Below the pieces are notes generated by a model, which ran no database searches, was not told where the DNA came from, and worked only from the letters and a program-made list of their open reading frames with translations. From Axinella damicornis (taxonomy: Eukaryota; Porifera; Demospongiae; Axinellida; Axinellidae), in contig OZ007507.1 in the NCBI GenBank assembly GCA_963931865.1, forward strand, positions 15,744,450-15,808,449: a stretch of 64,000 nt of DNA, read 5' to 3'. Each line of letters starts with the position of its first letter. Position 1 is the first letter of the stretch. Positions 1 through 9,867 of this stretch are shown piece by piece. A program made the position numbers and the translations under genes.

Positions 1-589
1 TCAAAGAATAATTAATAGTTCTTGAAGTTGGCTCAATGAATTTCATGAATAATTAATATACTGCAATACTGAAGTTGATCCAATGAATTTCATGAATACA
101 TAATTAGCTAGGTGTTTATCACTACATGAGCCAGTTGAGGGGCATCGCACAACCACAGACAACACCCAGTAATGTACAGGTTTGGTAGCTATAATAATAC
201 TAGTGGAATGTGTGACATTGTGGGGCGAGCGTGAGCGAGTGCATGTGCGAAATTAGCTATGTGGAACAGTTGTATGTAGCGATATTTCTCCGAGACCAAA
301 ATGCTGACACCAACTTTTTTTTGTGCCCTACAAATATGAGTTCTACGTAAAACAGTCTAACTACTGTACTAGCTGGGGGTTGACCCAACCTAGAAACACC
401 TTACATCTGTCCCACCCCTTCACAATCTCCCTCCCTGTCTATCTCATCCATCACCTCCCTATTCAAATCCACTTTCTCCCTAGTAATAAACTCGGCTGTG
501 TGACATCATCACCATCTCTTCACCCACTCTTCTGCGCCAGCAATGCTCCTGCCAATAACTCCCATCTAATATTATATATTTCTTACAGG
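1..589. other. Non-coding stretch, no gene seen
   Basis: A/T-rich sequence with a partial direct repeat near the left edge (two similar stretches at about 10-60 and 70-115 sharing an ATGAATTTCATGAAT core). The open frame at 323-730 starts at GTG, has no family resemblance and runs into the dispersed repeat at 590, so I do not call it a gene. Confidence 0.5.
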
Positions 590-910
590 TTGAACGAGGG
601 GCATTGCAAACCCAGTTGTGACTCGGCCATAGCACAAGCTAAGTATTGCAATTCGTTCCAATTAACGCACACGCCACGCGGCAACCATGCTCAGTCGATC
701 GTGATTCGCGAGCAATGGCGACCAAAATGAAGACAAGCTAATATATTACTACAGCACTCACAACTAGCCAGCACGGTGAGTTTTGGTATATAAGCGTCAG
801 TGAACGACAGCGATCACGGCCGTGTGGTCAGAATCTTCCTGTACTCAAACATTATTTATTTATTTATTTATTTACCCGGCACAATTTTTCCCCTACCAGG
901 AGTGTAATGA
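590..910 (+). repeat. Dispersed repeat R1, copy 1
   Basis: Clearly related to 2110-2640 on the same strand and to 35950-36350 on the other strand. Shared landmarks are the stretch around TATTGCA-TTCCAATTAAC, the CAGCACGGTGAGTTT block that resembles an exon end plus 5' splice site, a GATCAC-TGGTCAGAATCTT block and, at the 3' side, CCGGCACAATTTTTCCCCTACC. A short TTTA microsatellite sits at about 852-882. No terminal inverted repeat was found, so the class is unknown. Confidence 0.6.
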
Positions 911-954
911 ATAAATTGTTTTTCTACACTTGCAGCAGCTGTTGTTGGCTCAGT

Positions 955-1039
955 GAGAGAGAGTGAAAGATTTAGTAGCGGTCTTGAAACTATATAGCTA
1001 TATAGCTTCAAGACCACCACTAAATCTTTCCCTCTCTCT
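955..1039. repeat. Foldback hairpin (85 bp)
   Basis: The two arms, each about 40 nt, are near-perfect reverse complements (left arm AGAGAGAGTGAAAGATTTAG, right arm CTAAATCTTTCCCTCTCTCT) around a TATAGCTATATAGC centre. It is probably a MITE remnant; no target-site duplication is obvious. Confidence 0.65.
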
Positions 1040-1079
1040 GGTCATATCTTTACAGCTGAGCTGACACCACTTAAATTTA

Positions 1080-1437
1080 TACAAGTATGATTAGGCCTGA
1101 GATAATTATGCCTCAACTTGTAGCTATTCTTTAATTTGTTACACTGCGACATTCAACATAGCCTTGAGTGAGCGAAGGTTGCACCTGAGGTACTGGCAAA
1201 TCAGAGTCCTCGGACAACACTGTCAACACATCAACTACAATATGAATTATCTGTGCTAGTGCTGCAAATGTCAGCCATTATTACCATGTGCAGCAAACCG
1301 GAAGTCAAAATGCACCACACCCCTTACTTCCACATACAAATGCTTGCTATTATTCTGGACTTGTTCTCAATTTTTTACCTTTGCTATTATTCTCAATAAT
1401 TCTGGCATAATTATCTCAGGCCTCGATCCTACAAGTA
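1080..1437. mobile_element. Probable MITE with imperfect terminal inverted repeats
   Basis: Left end at 1080-1113 and right end at 1404-1437 are inverted copies sharing GGCCTGAGATAATTATGCC, with an ACAAGTA motif at both outer edges. The interior has no coding potential. Superfamily not assigned. Confidence 0.5.
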
Positions 1438-1928
1438 TCACTTTTGTCTGACACATGTATTAGCTCATGCTATATCTTGTGGCCTGGTGGACACGTCCCA
1501 ACCACTTGCGAATGCTATGCAAATCGTTTACTAAAAGGAAACCTTCGCTTTATGTCCCCGAACCACAAACGCGGTGGAGTGCCATAATCGAAGGTCCACG
1601 GATACTCTTCCTCATGACTGTGGACATGCGTTTACTCGACTGTATCATATTCACAAAACTACTGTATTACACTACGTTGCTGCATCCCAGAACACACAGA
1701 CTACATTTTCCAGCGATACAAGCGTTGGGAGGCAAAAGCGGTCGAAAATGAACTGATAAGATGGCCATGCAAGGTCCACCAGATAAGAACTCTCCAACTT
1801 TGTTCACGCACTACCACGTGGCAAAAAGAAATCTGCGCCTCTGAACCCTGATGGTGACTTTGAAGATCCACAATTGAAAAAAACAGGTAGCTAACTACTT
1901 CATTCTCCACCTCTTTCTATTTTATCTT

Positions 1929-1951
1929 GGGGGGGGGGGGGGGGGGGGGGG
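1929..1951 (+). repeat. Poly-G tract (23 G)
   Basis: An uninterrupted run of 23 G, one of six poly-G or poly-C runs of more than 20 bases in this window. Confidence 0.95.
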
Positions 1952-2109
1952 CACTCTCATTGAGCCAACCAACAGCTGCTGCAAGTGAGGAAAGTGATTA
2001 ATGAAATTCATTGAGCCAACTTCCCACCACCTGTAGAAAATACAGCTAATTATTTATTCATTCAGCTAACTTCACTAGCATTACAGTAACCATTAATGCC
2101 ATAAGTGCA

Positions 2110-2640
2110 GGGGCTCACTTAATCTCCCCATGACTTCGAGGGGCAACCGCACTCCTGGTAGCCGCGTTGCACAACTCACTGCTAGCTCAAGCTAGGTATT
2201 GCAGCTCATTCCAATTAACACATACGTCACGTGAGGACCATGGTCTCAGTCGATCGATCGAGTCTGCAATGGCGTCCTAAGCGAAGGGAAGATTATTGCT
2301 ACAGTGCTCACAACTTCACCAGCACGGTGAGTTTCGGCATGTGAGCATCAGTGAACGAGAGCGATCACACCTGTATGGTCAGAATCTTTGTGGGGCCTTC
2401 GTAAGAGCTGTACTGGCAACGAACTTCGAAGAGAACGATCTAGTAATGGCGGCCGACGGCTCGACAAAAGCGCTTGTATCTCCACCACTATGGTGAGTTT
2501 CAGCACCAAAATTGTACGGTTGGGTTACTTCATGGTAGCGATCACGACGGTGTAGTCAGAAACTTTGTAGGCCATTCCTATCTCTCAAACGAATTATTTA
2601 TTATTTATTTACGCGGCACAATTTTTCCCCTACCAGGAGT
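2110..2640 (+). repeat. Dispersed repeat R1, copy 2
   Basis: Longer copy of the repeat at 590-910. It contains the peptide-like stretch FVRAVLATNFEENDLVMAA at about 2400-2455; the inverted copy at 35950-36350 reads MVRAVLAMNIEENDRAMAA on the minus strand, so a short translatable core is kept between copies. It may derive from the first exon and promoter of a dispersed gene family, or from a transposon-borne exon. Confidence 0.6.
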
Positions 2641-2716
2641 GTAAATACTTGTCCCACATAAGGATAGTAAATATGTGTATAAAATTACTATAAATACTGG
2701 GCCATATAAGTCAGAC

Positions 2717-2822
2717 TTATACTTGTCCCAAGCATAACAGTTGGTACACGAGGCTTATACTTGTCCCAAGCATAACACTTGGCACATGAGGTATACTTGT
2801 CCCAAGCATTACGCTTGGTACG
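2717..2822 (+). repeat. Tandem repeat, about 42 bp x 2.5
   Basis: Units share TATACTTGTCCCAAGCAT followed by an ACxCTTGG-type half-palindrome. No coding meaning. Confidence 0.8.
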
Positions 2823-2911
2823 ATTCTCAAGTCTAAGTCATGTTGTGAACTGACTTTGAGGCAGACGGTCCAGCGCTCTTCCTTGATAGCCATGGCATGC
2901 ATGGCTGCTCT

Positions 2912-2997
2912 TAGTCTCGCGTGGCCCAGACCCTTCCTGTGACGATTCGCCCCGCCCCACTAATTGTCGCAGGAAGGGTCTGGGCCATGCGAGACTA
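2912..2997. mobile_element. MITE, family 2 (TAGTCTCG ends), 9-bp target duplication
   Basis: An 86-bp hairpin with inverted ends TAGTCTCGCGTGGCCCAGAC and its complement. It is bounded by GGCTGCTCT at 2903-2911 and again at 2998-3006. A 9-bp duplication with long palindromic ends is typical of Mutator-like elements; that assignment is inference. Confidence 0.85.
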
Positions 2998-3120
2998 GGC
3001 TGCTCTAGCTCTGTCCTCTGCTCTGTCCTCGATCAACTACTTGAGGTAAGTCACGTGCAATATTACGTTTACGGAAGATTATTAATAAACCATTGTGCAA
3101 CGGCATCTTGTTCAGAGTCA

Positions 3121-3203
3121 CCAGACCCTTCTTCCTTCCTCCCCTCCCCTTTCGCCCTGCCCCACTAATCGTCGCAGGAAGGGTCTAGGCCATGCGAGAC
3201 TAG
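3121..3203. mobile_element. Truncated MITE, family 2
   Basis: The right half matches 2954-2997 almost exactly (CAGGAAGGGTCT, CATGCGAGACTA). The left end lacks the TAGTCTCG terminus and begins at CCAGACCCTTC, so this copy is truncated. Confidence 0.7.
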
Positions 3204-3435
3204 CTCATGCTCACCTGTACCCATGATTGGCGTGCGGAATTTGTATCTATATAATTTGTGTGATCCGGTGAGGTTGTCACTACTAGTATCTAGAGCTAGC
3301 TATATAAGATGAATTCTATCTACTTGTGATTGGTTGTACAGAGTACAAGGTTCTAATAGCCATCAAACTAGCTAATATTAGTTTGGTGTTCATGGTGTTG
3401 TCTATGAAGGGGGTGGGAACGGAACTGTATCACTA

Positions 3436-3476
3436 GTCTGGTTCCCAGACCCAACCCATCTGGGAACCAGACTACT
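3436..3476. repeat. Short hairpin upstream of TRAF-like gene 1
   Basis: TAGTCTGGTTCCCAGA and its reverse complement flank a short loop. The corresponding upstream region of the paralog (about 14515-14605) lacks it, so it is probably a small insertion in the leader or leader intron of gene 1. Confidence 0.6.
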
Positions 3477-3526
3477 ATATCTGATTGGCTGTCCCTTATC
3501 AACTTTACCTGCAGTGTACAAAAGCC

Positions 3527-4705
3527 ATGGCAACTTCCAAGGGTGGATTTGATTGCGAATTTGTCACTGCTCCACCAAGATCTCTCGAGTGTCCTGTATG
3601 TCTACTGACGGTACGTGAGCCCCACGTCATTAGCTGTTGTGGCAACCAATTCTGTCGACCATGTATCCAGCAAATACGAAATGACAACAAGCCCTGCCCC
3701 ATCTGTAATGAGCCCAATTTTACCACCTTTTTACACAAGGGTGTCATGCGTGAAGTGAATTCGCTGATGATTTGCTGTCCGCAAAAGGAACTTGGGTGTG
3801 GTTGGGAAGGGGAGTTGGGTCAGCTGCAGCAACACCTGAACCCTGGGGTGAAGTCATCCGGTAAGGGGTGCGGTTTTGTGTTGGTTGAATGCGTCTACAA
3901 ATGTGGCGAGCAATTTCCACGCAGGGAAATACATGAGCACGAGTTGGAGGAGTGTGTGAGGCGACCTATCGAAGTGCAAATTAGCAGCTTGGCTAGAACA
4001 ATGAAAGGTGCTATAGTCGAAAACCAGTTCTTGAAGAAGGAGTTCAGTGAAAAGCTTGAGATTGTTGTTGCTGAGAACCAAGCAATCAGAGCTGAAAACC
4101 AAACGATAAAGGCTGCTGTAACCGAAAACCAGTTCTTGAACAAGGAACTTAGTGAGAAGCTTGATACTATGATTGCCGAGAACCAAGCAATCAAGGCTGA
4201 GAACAAAGCACTCCACGGAAAAGTTGAGCAGCTCCAATCAAGTTGTGCTTTACTCGAGTCTTGCCTGACCCCCATACCTCCTTTCTATTTCACCCTCAAC
4301 AATGTCAAACACTATATGCAGGAAGACCTTAAGTGGTGGAGTCCACACTTCTATTCCCATGCTGGTGGCTACAAAATGCATTTCGCAGTACACCCTAATG
4401 GGTTTGGTTCAGCAAAAGGCTCTCACCTTTCACTGTACGTAAGTATAATGCGAGGTGAGTACGATGACCAGCTCCAGTGGCCGTTCCTAGGGAAGTTGAC
4501 TATACAAATGTTGGATGGTGTGAAATGGGGTAATGACACCACGATAGATTTTCATGATGCATCTTACCAATCCGCAAAGAGACCCATAGATCGTATCAGT
4601 GGCCCTGCATTTGGAATTCAGCGGTTCATTACGCATTATGGATTGCAGATTTATTATTGTAAGGAGGACAAAATTCGCTTCAGGGTTACCAGCGTTGAGT
4701 TCTAG
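3527..4705 (+). CDS. TRAF-like protein 1 (RING, TRAF zinc finger, coiled coil, MATH)
   Basis: Single-exon CDS of 392 aa. I start at ATG 3527 (MATSKGGFD) because the same start and context occur in the paralog at 14615, and a CCTGCAG acceptor just upstream (3509-3514) suggests an untranslated leader exon. Domains: RING-type finger at residues 22-60 (C22-x2-C25, C37/C38, C43-x2-C46, C57-x2-C60); TRAF-type zinc finger at about 82-147 (CPQKELGCGWEG ending HEHELEEC); coiled coil at about 150-245 built from two copies of an ENQFL-KE-SEKL-AENQAI unit; MATH domain at about 250-392 (PFYFTLNNV, then a terminal DKIRFRV strand). The family acts as cytoplasmic adaptors or ubiquitin ligases that trimerise below receptors. 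Oddity: the usual CGH of the RING reads CGN (N40), so one zinc ligand is replaced. Ligase activity is therefore uncertain. Confidence 0.9.
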   Translation: MATSKGGFDCEFVTAPPRSLECPVCLLTVREPHVISCCGNQFCRPCIQQIRNDNKPCPICNEPNFTTFLHKGVMREVNSLMICCPQKELGCGWEGELGQLQQHLNPGVKSSGKGCGFVLVECVYKCGEQFPRREIHEHELEECVRRPIEVQISSLARTMKGAIVENQFLKKEFSEKLEIVVAENQAIRAENQTIKAAVTENQFLNKELSEKLDTMIAENQAIKAENKALHGKVEQLQSSCALLESCLTPIPPFYFTLNNVKHYMQEDLKWWSPHFYSHAGGYKMHFAVHPNGFGSAKGSHLSLYVSIMRGEYDDQLQWPFLGKLTIQMLDGVKWGNDTTIDFHDASYQSAKRPIDRISGPAFGIQRFITHYGLQIYYCKEDKIRFRVTSVEF

Positions 4706-4944
4706 ACTGTGACATTTAACCATGCAGAAGGTAGCTATAGAGATGTAGGTGTTGTTGTGTACAAAATATGTATTGAAAGTAGTGTTTTGTAAATACAAAT
4801 ATCATTTTCTTAACCTCGTACCCAGACCTTCTCACCCCAGCGTTTTTCATTTCTAACGTTAGCACAGCGACACATAGAGGACATCTGTTTTCTATGTATA
4901 ATCATCTTACCTGGTCTATTGCAACTCCTTTGTCGATGTATGCA

Positions 4945-5087
4945 TGCCATTCCATGGTAATAGTAATTGTGTTTCAGTTGCAAGAGCTCAGCAGCTGCAT
5001 GGTCATCTCTAAGAGACTCTTAGAGATGACCATGCAGCTGCTGAGCTCTTGCAACTGAAACACAATTACTATTACCATGGAATGGCA
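4945..5087. repeat. Near-perfect 143-bp palindrome
   Basis: Two arms of 71 nt, TGCCATTCCATGGTAATAGT inward to CTCTAAGAG, are reverse complements around a single A at 5016. No target duplication is seen. The arms show essentially no divergence, which points to a very recent foldback insertion or an inverted-duplication artefact. It lies about 240 bp downstream of TRAF-like gene 1. Confidence 0.9.
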
Positions 5088-5395
5088 GATCCTTCCTGTG
5101 ATGATTAGTGGGTGGCCATGGATAATTGTCGCTGGAACAGCGAGACAATGTCAGCTCAGGGTATATATTACACTTCAGATTGAGAGCCTGTTTTAGTTCG
5201 TAGTAGCAACAGATAGTTAGCTAACTGTCAGTCCATTTAATAATAACTTCACGGTAGCTTTATGTGATTAACATGCTAAACCGGTTTCCTGGCATGTATC
5301 AAAATGGCAAGATGAAAAGCATTCCCAAGTGCAAGTATTCCACTGACCAATCACACGGAACCAGCCGTAATTGATTGCAATGTGTTTTAGATACC

Positions 5396-5530
5396 TAGCC
5401 TCGTTCCCAGGCTACCTTACCTGTCACTCCATGGGAAAATAATTGCTTCTCAACCACTATGGACTCCAGTCAATAAAGACAAGTGGTGTGCTGTAGCCTC
5501 ATTGAGGAGAGAGCCTGGGACCAAGGCTAG
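5396..5530. mobile_element. MITE, family 1 (CCTCGTTCCCAGGC ends)
   Basis: Left end CTAGCCTCGTTCCCAGGCT and right end AGCCTGGGACCAAGGCTAG are inverted copies. Same family as the elements at 11044, 20398 and 55454, where 8-bp target duplications are visible. Confidence 0.7.
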
Positions 5531-6280
5531 GTGTGCTGTACCTTATACAAGTACAAGTACACTCTGCTCCATACGTTTCTGTTCCAATTTGTAGCTACAT
5601 GTATAGCTCGATCTACTTTGCAGTCGTTAGTTGTGGGGGAACTGTTAATGCTGCATGCAGTAACCTGTTCCAGGGATGGAACCAACAATTATGTTTTTCC
5701 CCCATTTTTGCATGGCGGTCTGGTACCAAGACTAGGCAAAGAGTTGCATGGTGGAATGCTACTTTCCTTAACCAGCTATTATAAGCCATCTTGCATAGCT
5801 GGCTACGCAAGACTAACCCTATATATAGGCACAAGCCTTGTTCCCAGGCCTCGATCAGACCTCTCAACTTAAATTTATAAATAACTCCCCAAACGGAGTT
5901 GAACTTCATCCTGTGAGTAGCTGCTCTTGTGAGTTTCTTGGACATCTTCGGCCTGGGAACTGCTGCTGGTGCTCACTATACTGTCATCAGAGTCCTGCAC
6001 ATGCCCGGAGCCAATGTCCTTCCCTTCAGAATCACTCATTCCAACTTGAGACTACTGACTACCGAAAATACTCATCTCATATGAACTGACATGTGTGCAT
6101 GTGCACAGAACTTTGAACTTTAGTTGATCAGCAGACCATGAGAAATGAGGACATCACCATGAGAGCAGGCTGAAATCATGAGTCTCACGGTGGGATCAAG
6201 AGAGTTGAGAGGTCTGTACCAGTATACCACTGTCCACACACACACCACACCATGCACACAAATGCACCCACACCCACACT
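5531..6280. other. No gene seen
   Basis: Several short open frames overlap each other here without family similarity or consistent splice sites. A further family-1-like end (GCCTTGTTCCCAGGCCTCG) lies at about 5836-5854. Nothing else is supported. Confidence 0.5.
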
Positions 6281-6287
6281 TGACACA

Positions 6288-6289
<2 letters not shown>

Positions 6290-6380
<91 letters not shown>
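6290..6380 (+). repeat. CA microsatellite
   Basis: About 90 bp of nearly pure CA. It lies directly upstream of the ERLIN-like exon remnant and forms the end of what would be its preceding intron. The His/Thr and Cys/Val frames read from it are not proteins. Confidence 0.95.
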
Positions 6381-6381
<1 letters not shown>

Positions 6382-6403
6382 CACACCACACACCACCACA
6401 CAG

Positions 6404-6580
6404 AGGCGGGGAAGGTTGTCCAGGTAACGCAGATTGAGTGTGACCGTAAGATCACGGAGAAGAAGCACAAGAGAATGTCTCAAATCGAGAATGAAGCACA
6501 TCTGGCCAAAGGTCACGGCACAAGCAGATGCAGACTTCTAGCTACCTCATGAGGAAGCAGTCGATCCAAATCCAACCAAG
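6404..6580 (+). pseudogene. ERLIN-like exon remnant, copy 1 (frameshifted)
   Basis: Reading from an AG acceptor at 6402-6403, the + strand gives KVVQVTQIECDRKI then MSQIENEAHLAK, which resembles the region of erlins (SPFH/prohibitin-fold ER proteins) reading KVAQVAEI, VMEKETEKK, ISEIEDAAFLA. After HLAK an extra A in the AAA at about 6508-6510 shifts the frame relative to the copy at 10907, where VTAQAGADFY continues. The exon would end at about 6579 but the donor is GC rather than GT. Downstream the intron has become the 1.1-kb minisatellite. No other ERLIN exon was found nearby. I call it a dead fragment. Confidence 0.6.
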
Positions 6581-7705
6581 CATGTGGAGGGGAGTGTCAG
6601 TGTGGGACATGTGAGGAGTGCTGAGGGGGGTGTGTGGAGTGCTGAGGGGGGGGGGGGGGTGTGGAGTGTGGGACATGTGAAGCGGCACTGAGGGGTGTGA
6701 GATGTGTGTGGAGTGTGGGACATGAGGAGGGGGGTGTGGGGTGTGTGTGGTGTGTGGGACATGTGGAGGGGTGCTGAGGGGAGTGTGGAGTGTGGGACGT
6801 GGAGGAGTGCTGAGGGGGATGTGGGGTATGTGTGGAGTGTGGGACGTGGAGGGGCACTGAGGGGGTGTGGGATGTGTGGGACATGAGGAGGGGTGCTGAG
6901 GGGAGTGTGGGATGTGTATGGAGGGGAGTGTGCATTGGATGTGTGTGGAGGAGAGTGGGACGTGTATATGGAAGGGCACTCGGATGTGTGCGGAGGGGCT
7001 GTGGGATGTGTGGAGGGGAGTATGAGATGTGTGGAGGGGGCTGTGGATGTGTGGAGTGGGGGACATGTGGAGTGTCAGATGATATGTGTGTGGAGGGGCT
7101 GTGGGAGTGTGGAGGGGAGTATGGGATGTGTGAAGGGCACTGTGGATGTGTGGAGTGGGGGACATGTGGAGTGTCAGATGTGTGCAGAGGGGCTGTGGGA
7201 TGTGTGGAGGGGAGTATGGGATGTGTGGAGGGGGCTGTGGATGTGTGGAGTGGAGTGTCAGATGTGTGTGGAGGGGCTGTGGGATGTGTGGAGGGGAGTA
7301 TGGGATGTGTGAAGGGCACTGTGGATGTGTGGAGGGGAGTATGGGATGTGTGGAGGGGGCTGTGGATGTGTGGAGTGGGGGACATGTGGAGTGTCAGATG
7401 TGTGCGGAGGGGCTGTGGGATGTGTTATGGGATGTGTGGAGCGGGCTGTGGATGTGTGGAGTGGAGTGTCAGATGTGTGTGGAGGGGCTGTGGGATGTGT
7501 GGAGGGGAGTATGGGATGTGTGGAGGGGAGGAGGGGAGTATGGGATGTGTGGAGGGGAGTATGGGATGTGTGGAGGGGCTGTGGGATGTGTGGAGAGGAG
7601 TATGGGATGTGTGGAGGGGGGCTGTGGATGTGTGGAGTGGGGGACATGTGGAGTGTCAGATGTGTGTGGAGGGGAGTCTGAGACGTGTGTGGAGAGGGAG
7701 TGATG
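6581..7705 (+). repeat. G/T-rich minisatellite (GTGTGGAGGGGAGTATGGGAT)
   Basis: About 1.1 kb of variants of GGATGTGTGGAGGGG with AGTATGGGAT, CTGTGGAT and GTGTCAGAT blocks arranged in higher-order repeats of about 60-120 bp. It starts where the intron after the ERLIN-like exon starts. The equivalent position in the second ERLIN copy (11189-11235) holds only about two units, so the array expanded in one copy. All long open frames here on both strands are repeat artefacts. Confidence 0.9.
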
Positions 7706-7788
7706 GAACTTTTTGAAGACGATACGCATTACTTTTCTCCACCCCTCCCCCTATTCTCTTCCGCTTGACCGGCTCCAGTCCCCCCTTC

Positions 7789-7791
<3 letters not shown>

Positions 7792-7861
<70 letters not shown>

Positions 7862-8050
7862 TGTATGAGTGTGTGTGTGGTGTATGAGTGTGTGTGTGGT
7901 GTGTAGTGTATGAGTGTGTGTGGTGTGTGTGTGTGTGTGTGTGTGTGGGTGCGCGTGTGTGTGTGTGTGGTGTATGAGTGTGTGTGTGTATGTGTGTGTG
8001 GTGTGTGGAGGGGTGTGTATGTGCATGTGAATGAGTGAGGTGCATGTGAA
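7792..8050 (+). repeat. TG microsatellite with degenerate TG-rich tail
   Basis: Pure TG from 7792 to about 7860, then TG interrupted by GGTGTATGAG units to about 8050. Confidence 0.95.
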
Positions 8051-8594
8051 CCATGTGCTGTGTACAGTACACATCTTTAAAATTGATACTGAGATTCGAA
8101 CACCTTTCTGTCGCTGGTCAATTAAGGTTTCTGCATCTCACGAAGTCCAAAACGCAGCTATGGAAGATCCGTAAGTTACACTACTGTTTTTCAGAAATTT
8201 TGGTACGTACAAAGCTGGTGCTCTTCGAGGATACCTTTCGCATCATTAGAAGGCTGTTTTCAGAAAAAGCATTAATTCCGCTTAATGACCCCACACCTCA
8301 CATGTGTATCCTGCTGGGCATCCACATTAATGTCAAAACCTCCCAAAGCATTACTACTAACAGTACATTGTTGTATGGAAAAAGCATTCAGTGTAAACAG
8401 CTCATGCAACGGTGGAATACTGACTTCACCCTCATTCCAGAATCTGCTCCGATATCCCATGCCATGCATGCCTCCCTTGTTGTCGAGTCAGGTCCGACGT
8501 CCGGTACCGGATCGCGGAGTCTCGCGCGCGCTCATTTACTTGAAGTTGACCACAGCCGTAACCTTTGACCCCGGGGGGCACGCGCAACCGGAAG
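8051..8594. other. No gene recognised
   Basis: An open frame on the + strand (8053-8568) has unremarkable composition and no family I recognise. There is no clear splice-site support. Left unassigned. Confidence 0.4.
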
Positions 8595-8741
8595 CGGGTT
8601 TAAAAGCTGAATTTGCAGCAACTTTTGGCGGGAAGTCAGGATGGCACACTGTCTAGCAGCCTGGGGTCTGAGTGTTCGCCTCCCCAATAACCGAGTATGA
8701 GTCTGGGCCACTCTGTACATACCGGTTCTCAACTCCCCTCC
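8595..8741 (+). repeat. Dispersed repeat R2, copy 1
   Basis: Related to 9690-9862 in the same orientation. Shared landmarks: TTTTGGCGGGAAGTC, TGGGGTCTGA, CTCCCCAATAACCGAGT and GTACATACCGGTTCTC. In this copy the sequence after 8741 is replaced by a family-2 hairpin. Confidence 0.75.
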
Positions 8742-8744
8742 TAG

Positions 8745-8811
8745 CTAGTCTCGCAGGGCCAGACCCACACGGAAGGACTCCCTTTCATGTGGGTCTGGCC
8801 CCGCGAGATCT
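8745..8811. mobile_element. MITE, family 2 variant
   Basis: Hairpin with TAGTCTCGCAGGGCCAGACC at the left and GGTCTGGCCCCGCGAGA at the right. It is inserted at the end of repeat R2 copy 1. Confidence 0.7.
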
Positions 8812-8850
8812 GGTCCACTCTTGGGATGTCAGCTACAGTTGCCTCCTCAC

Positions 8851-9071
8851 CTTGGTAAAGATCTTATCGATGACCCCCTTCAGTCTCTCCTCAGTGTTGA
8901 TCTCCAACAGGAGAGCTTGCCAGTGACTGAAACTTTTTGGGGGTGTCAGCTTGTTCAGAATTCCTTGAAACTTGCGGTACAGCTCTGTGGTTTTCCAATC
9001 CTCCTCCGATAAGCCCTCCTGGCGCTCTTGCAGACGCGACCAAGGGTTTTCTGACTTCTGGAGTTCCACTT
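8851..9071 (-). pseudogene. Orphan eIF4G-like exon (start of MIF4G domain)
   Basis: On the minus strand a 221-bp exon runs from a CACACAG acceptor to an AAG|GTGAGG donor. It reads ENPWSRLQERQEGLSEEDWK, then FQGILNKLTPPK and NTEERLKGVIDKIFTK. This matches the start of the MIF4G domain of eIF4G (established landmarks RSILNKLTP and DTEERLKGVIDLIFEKA), the scaffold that binds eIF4A in translation initiation. The reading frame is intact and both splice sites look usable. No adjoining MIF4G exon was recognised within several kb on the same strand, so it is either an isolated fragment or part of a gene with very long introns and diverged neighbours. I favour a fragment. Confidence 0.65.
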
Positions 9072-9689
9072 CTGTGTGTGTGTGCATGTATGTGAGTGCA
9101 TGTGTTTGTGCGTGTGTGTGTGCGTGTGAAGGGGTCAAAGGCATGTACATTTCACTAGTTCCTAATGAAGAGGGATTTTACCTCCAATTCTCTCGGCTGG
9201 TGGGCTATTCGCTTTGGCTCATTCCAACGAACCTGATGGAGACAATCAAAACCATCCCATCTTACTCCCCAATCATACATGTACGGTACATTGGTGCAAG
9301 TCCTACATATGTACGTACAGTAAATAGAATTTATTGACTGCATGGGAAAGTACAATTTTGGTAGGTATACAACAAACCAATTGTTAACAGTAGTACACTC
9401 GGGGCATGGTCTTGACGCTAATACAGCACTTGACTTCATGCACCTCATGATGTATTAATACTGCGACTATGCCAGGGTTACATGGGGGGGTTCACCCTCC
9501 TTCCAAAGCTCACGTCTCACAGAATTCATGGAAAACCCAGTCTCCTCCAACTAATGTCGAATTGTCCTTGCCTCTTCACTGAGCGGCAGAGAGTTAGCTA
9601 GACCAGTACCCGCACTGCCCCCGTGGCTCGGCTGAACGGTTTGAAATATTTTTGGCGGGAAGTCGATCATGGTCAGGAGGGACGCACAT
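9072..9689. other. No gene seen
   Basis: Short TG-rich tract at 9075-9125, then unique sequence without recognisable coding content. Confidence 0.4.
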
Positions 9690-9862
9690 GCGCAACAGGA
9701 TACATCCGGTTTGGGTTTAAATACTGAATTTATAGCAAGTTTTGGCGGGAAGTCGGGATGGCTTGTTCGCTTGCAGACTGGGGTCTGAACATTGCCTCCC
9801 CAATAACCGAGTCGGAGGTCGGGCCCTTCCGTACATACCGGTTCTCGACTTCCCCGCCTAGC
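9690..9862 (+). repeat. Dispersed repeat R2, copy 2
   Basis: Second copy of the block at 8595-8741 (same landmarks). It runs straight into a 5S-rRNA-like segment, so R2 plus 5S-like sequence may be one composite repeat. Confidence 0.75.
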
Positions 9863-9867
9863 AGCCG

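Noticed and set aside
3505..4798. Minus-strand open frames antisense to TRAF-like gene 1 (and 14584-14982 for gene 2)
   Set aside because: Shadows of conserved coding sequence; no independent evidence.
6178..6552. Long His/Thr and Cys/Val open frames
   Set aside because: They are translations of the CA microsatellite. The same holds for frames at about 7656-8074, 40313-40844, 60959-61327 and 63186-63772.
6542..7729. Several 100-290-residue open frames in both strands
   Set aside because: Repeat-unit translations of the G/T-rich minisatellite.
8053..8568. 171-codon + strand frame between repeats
   Set aside because: No recognised domain, unclear start, and it runs into repeat R2; not supported as a gene.
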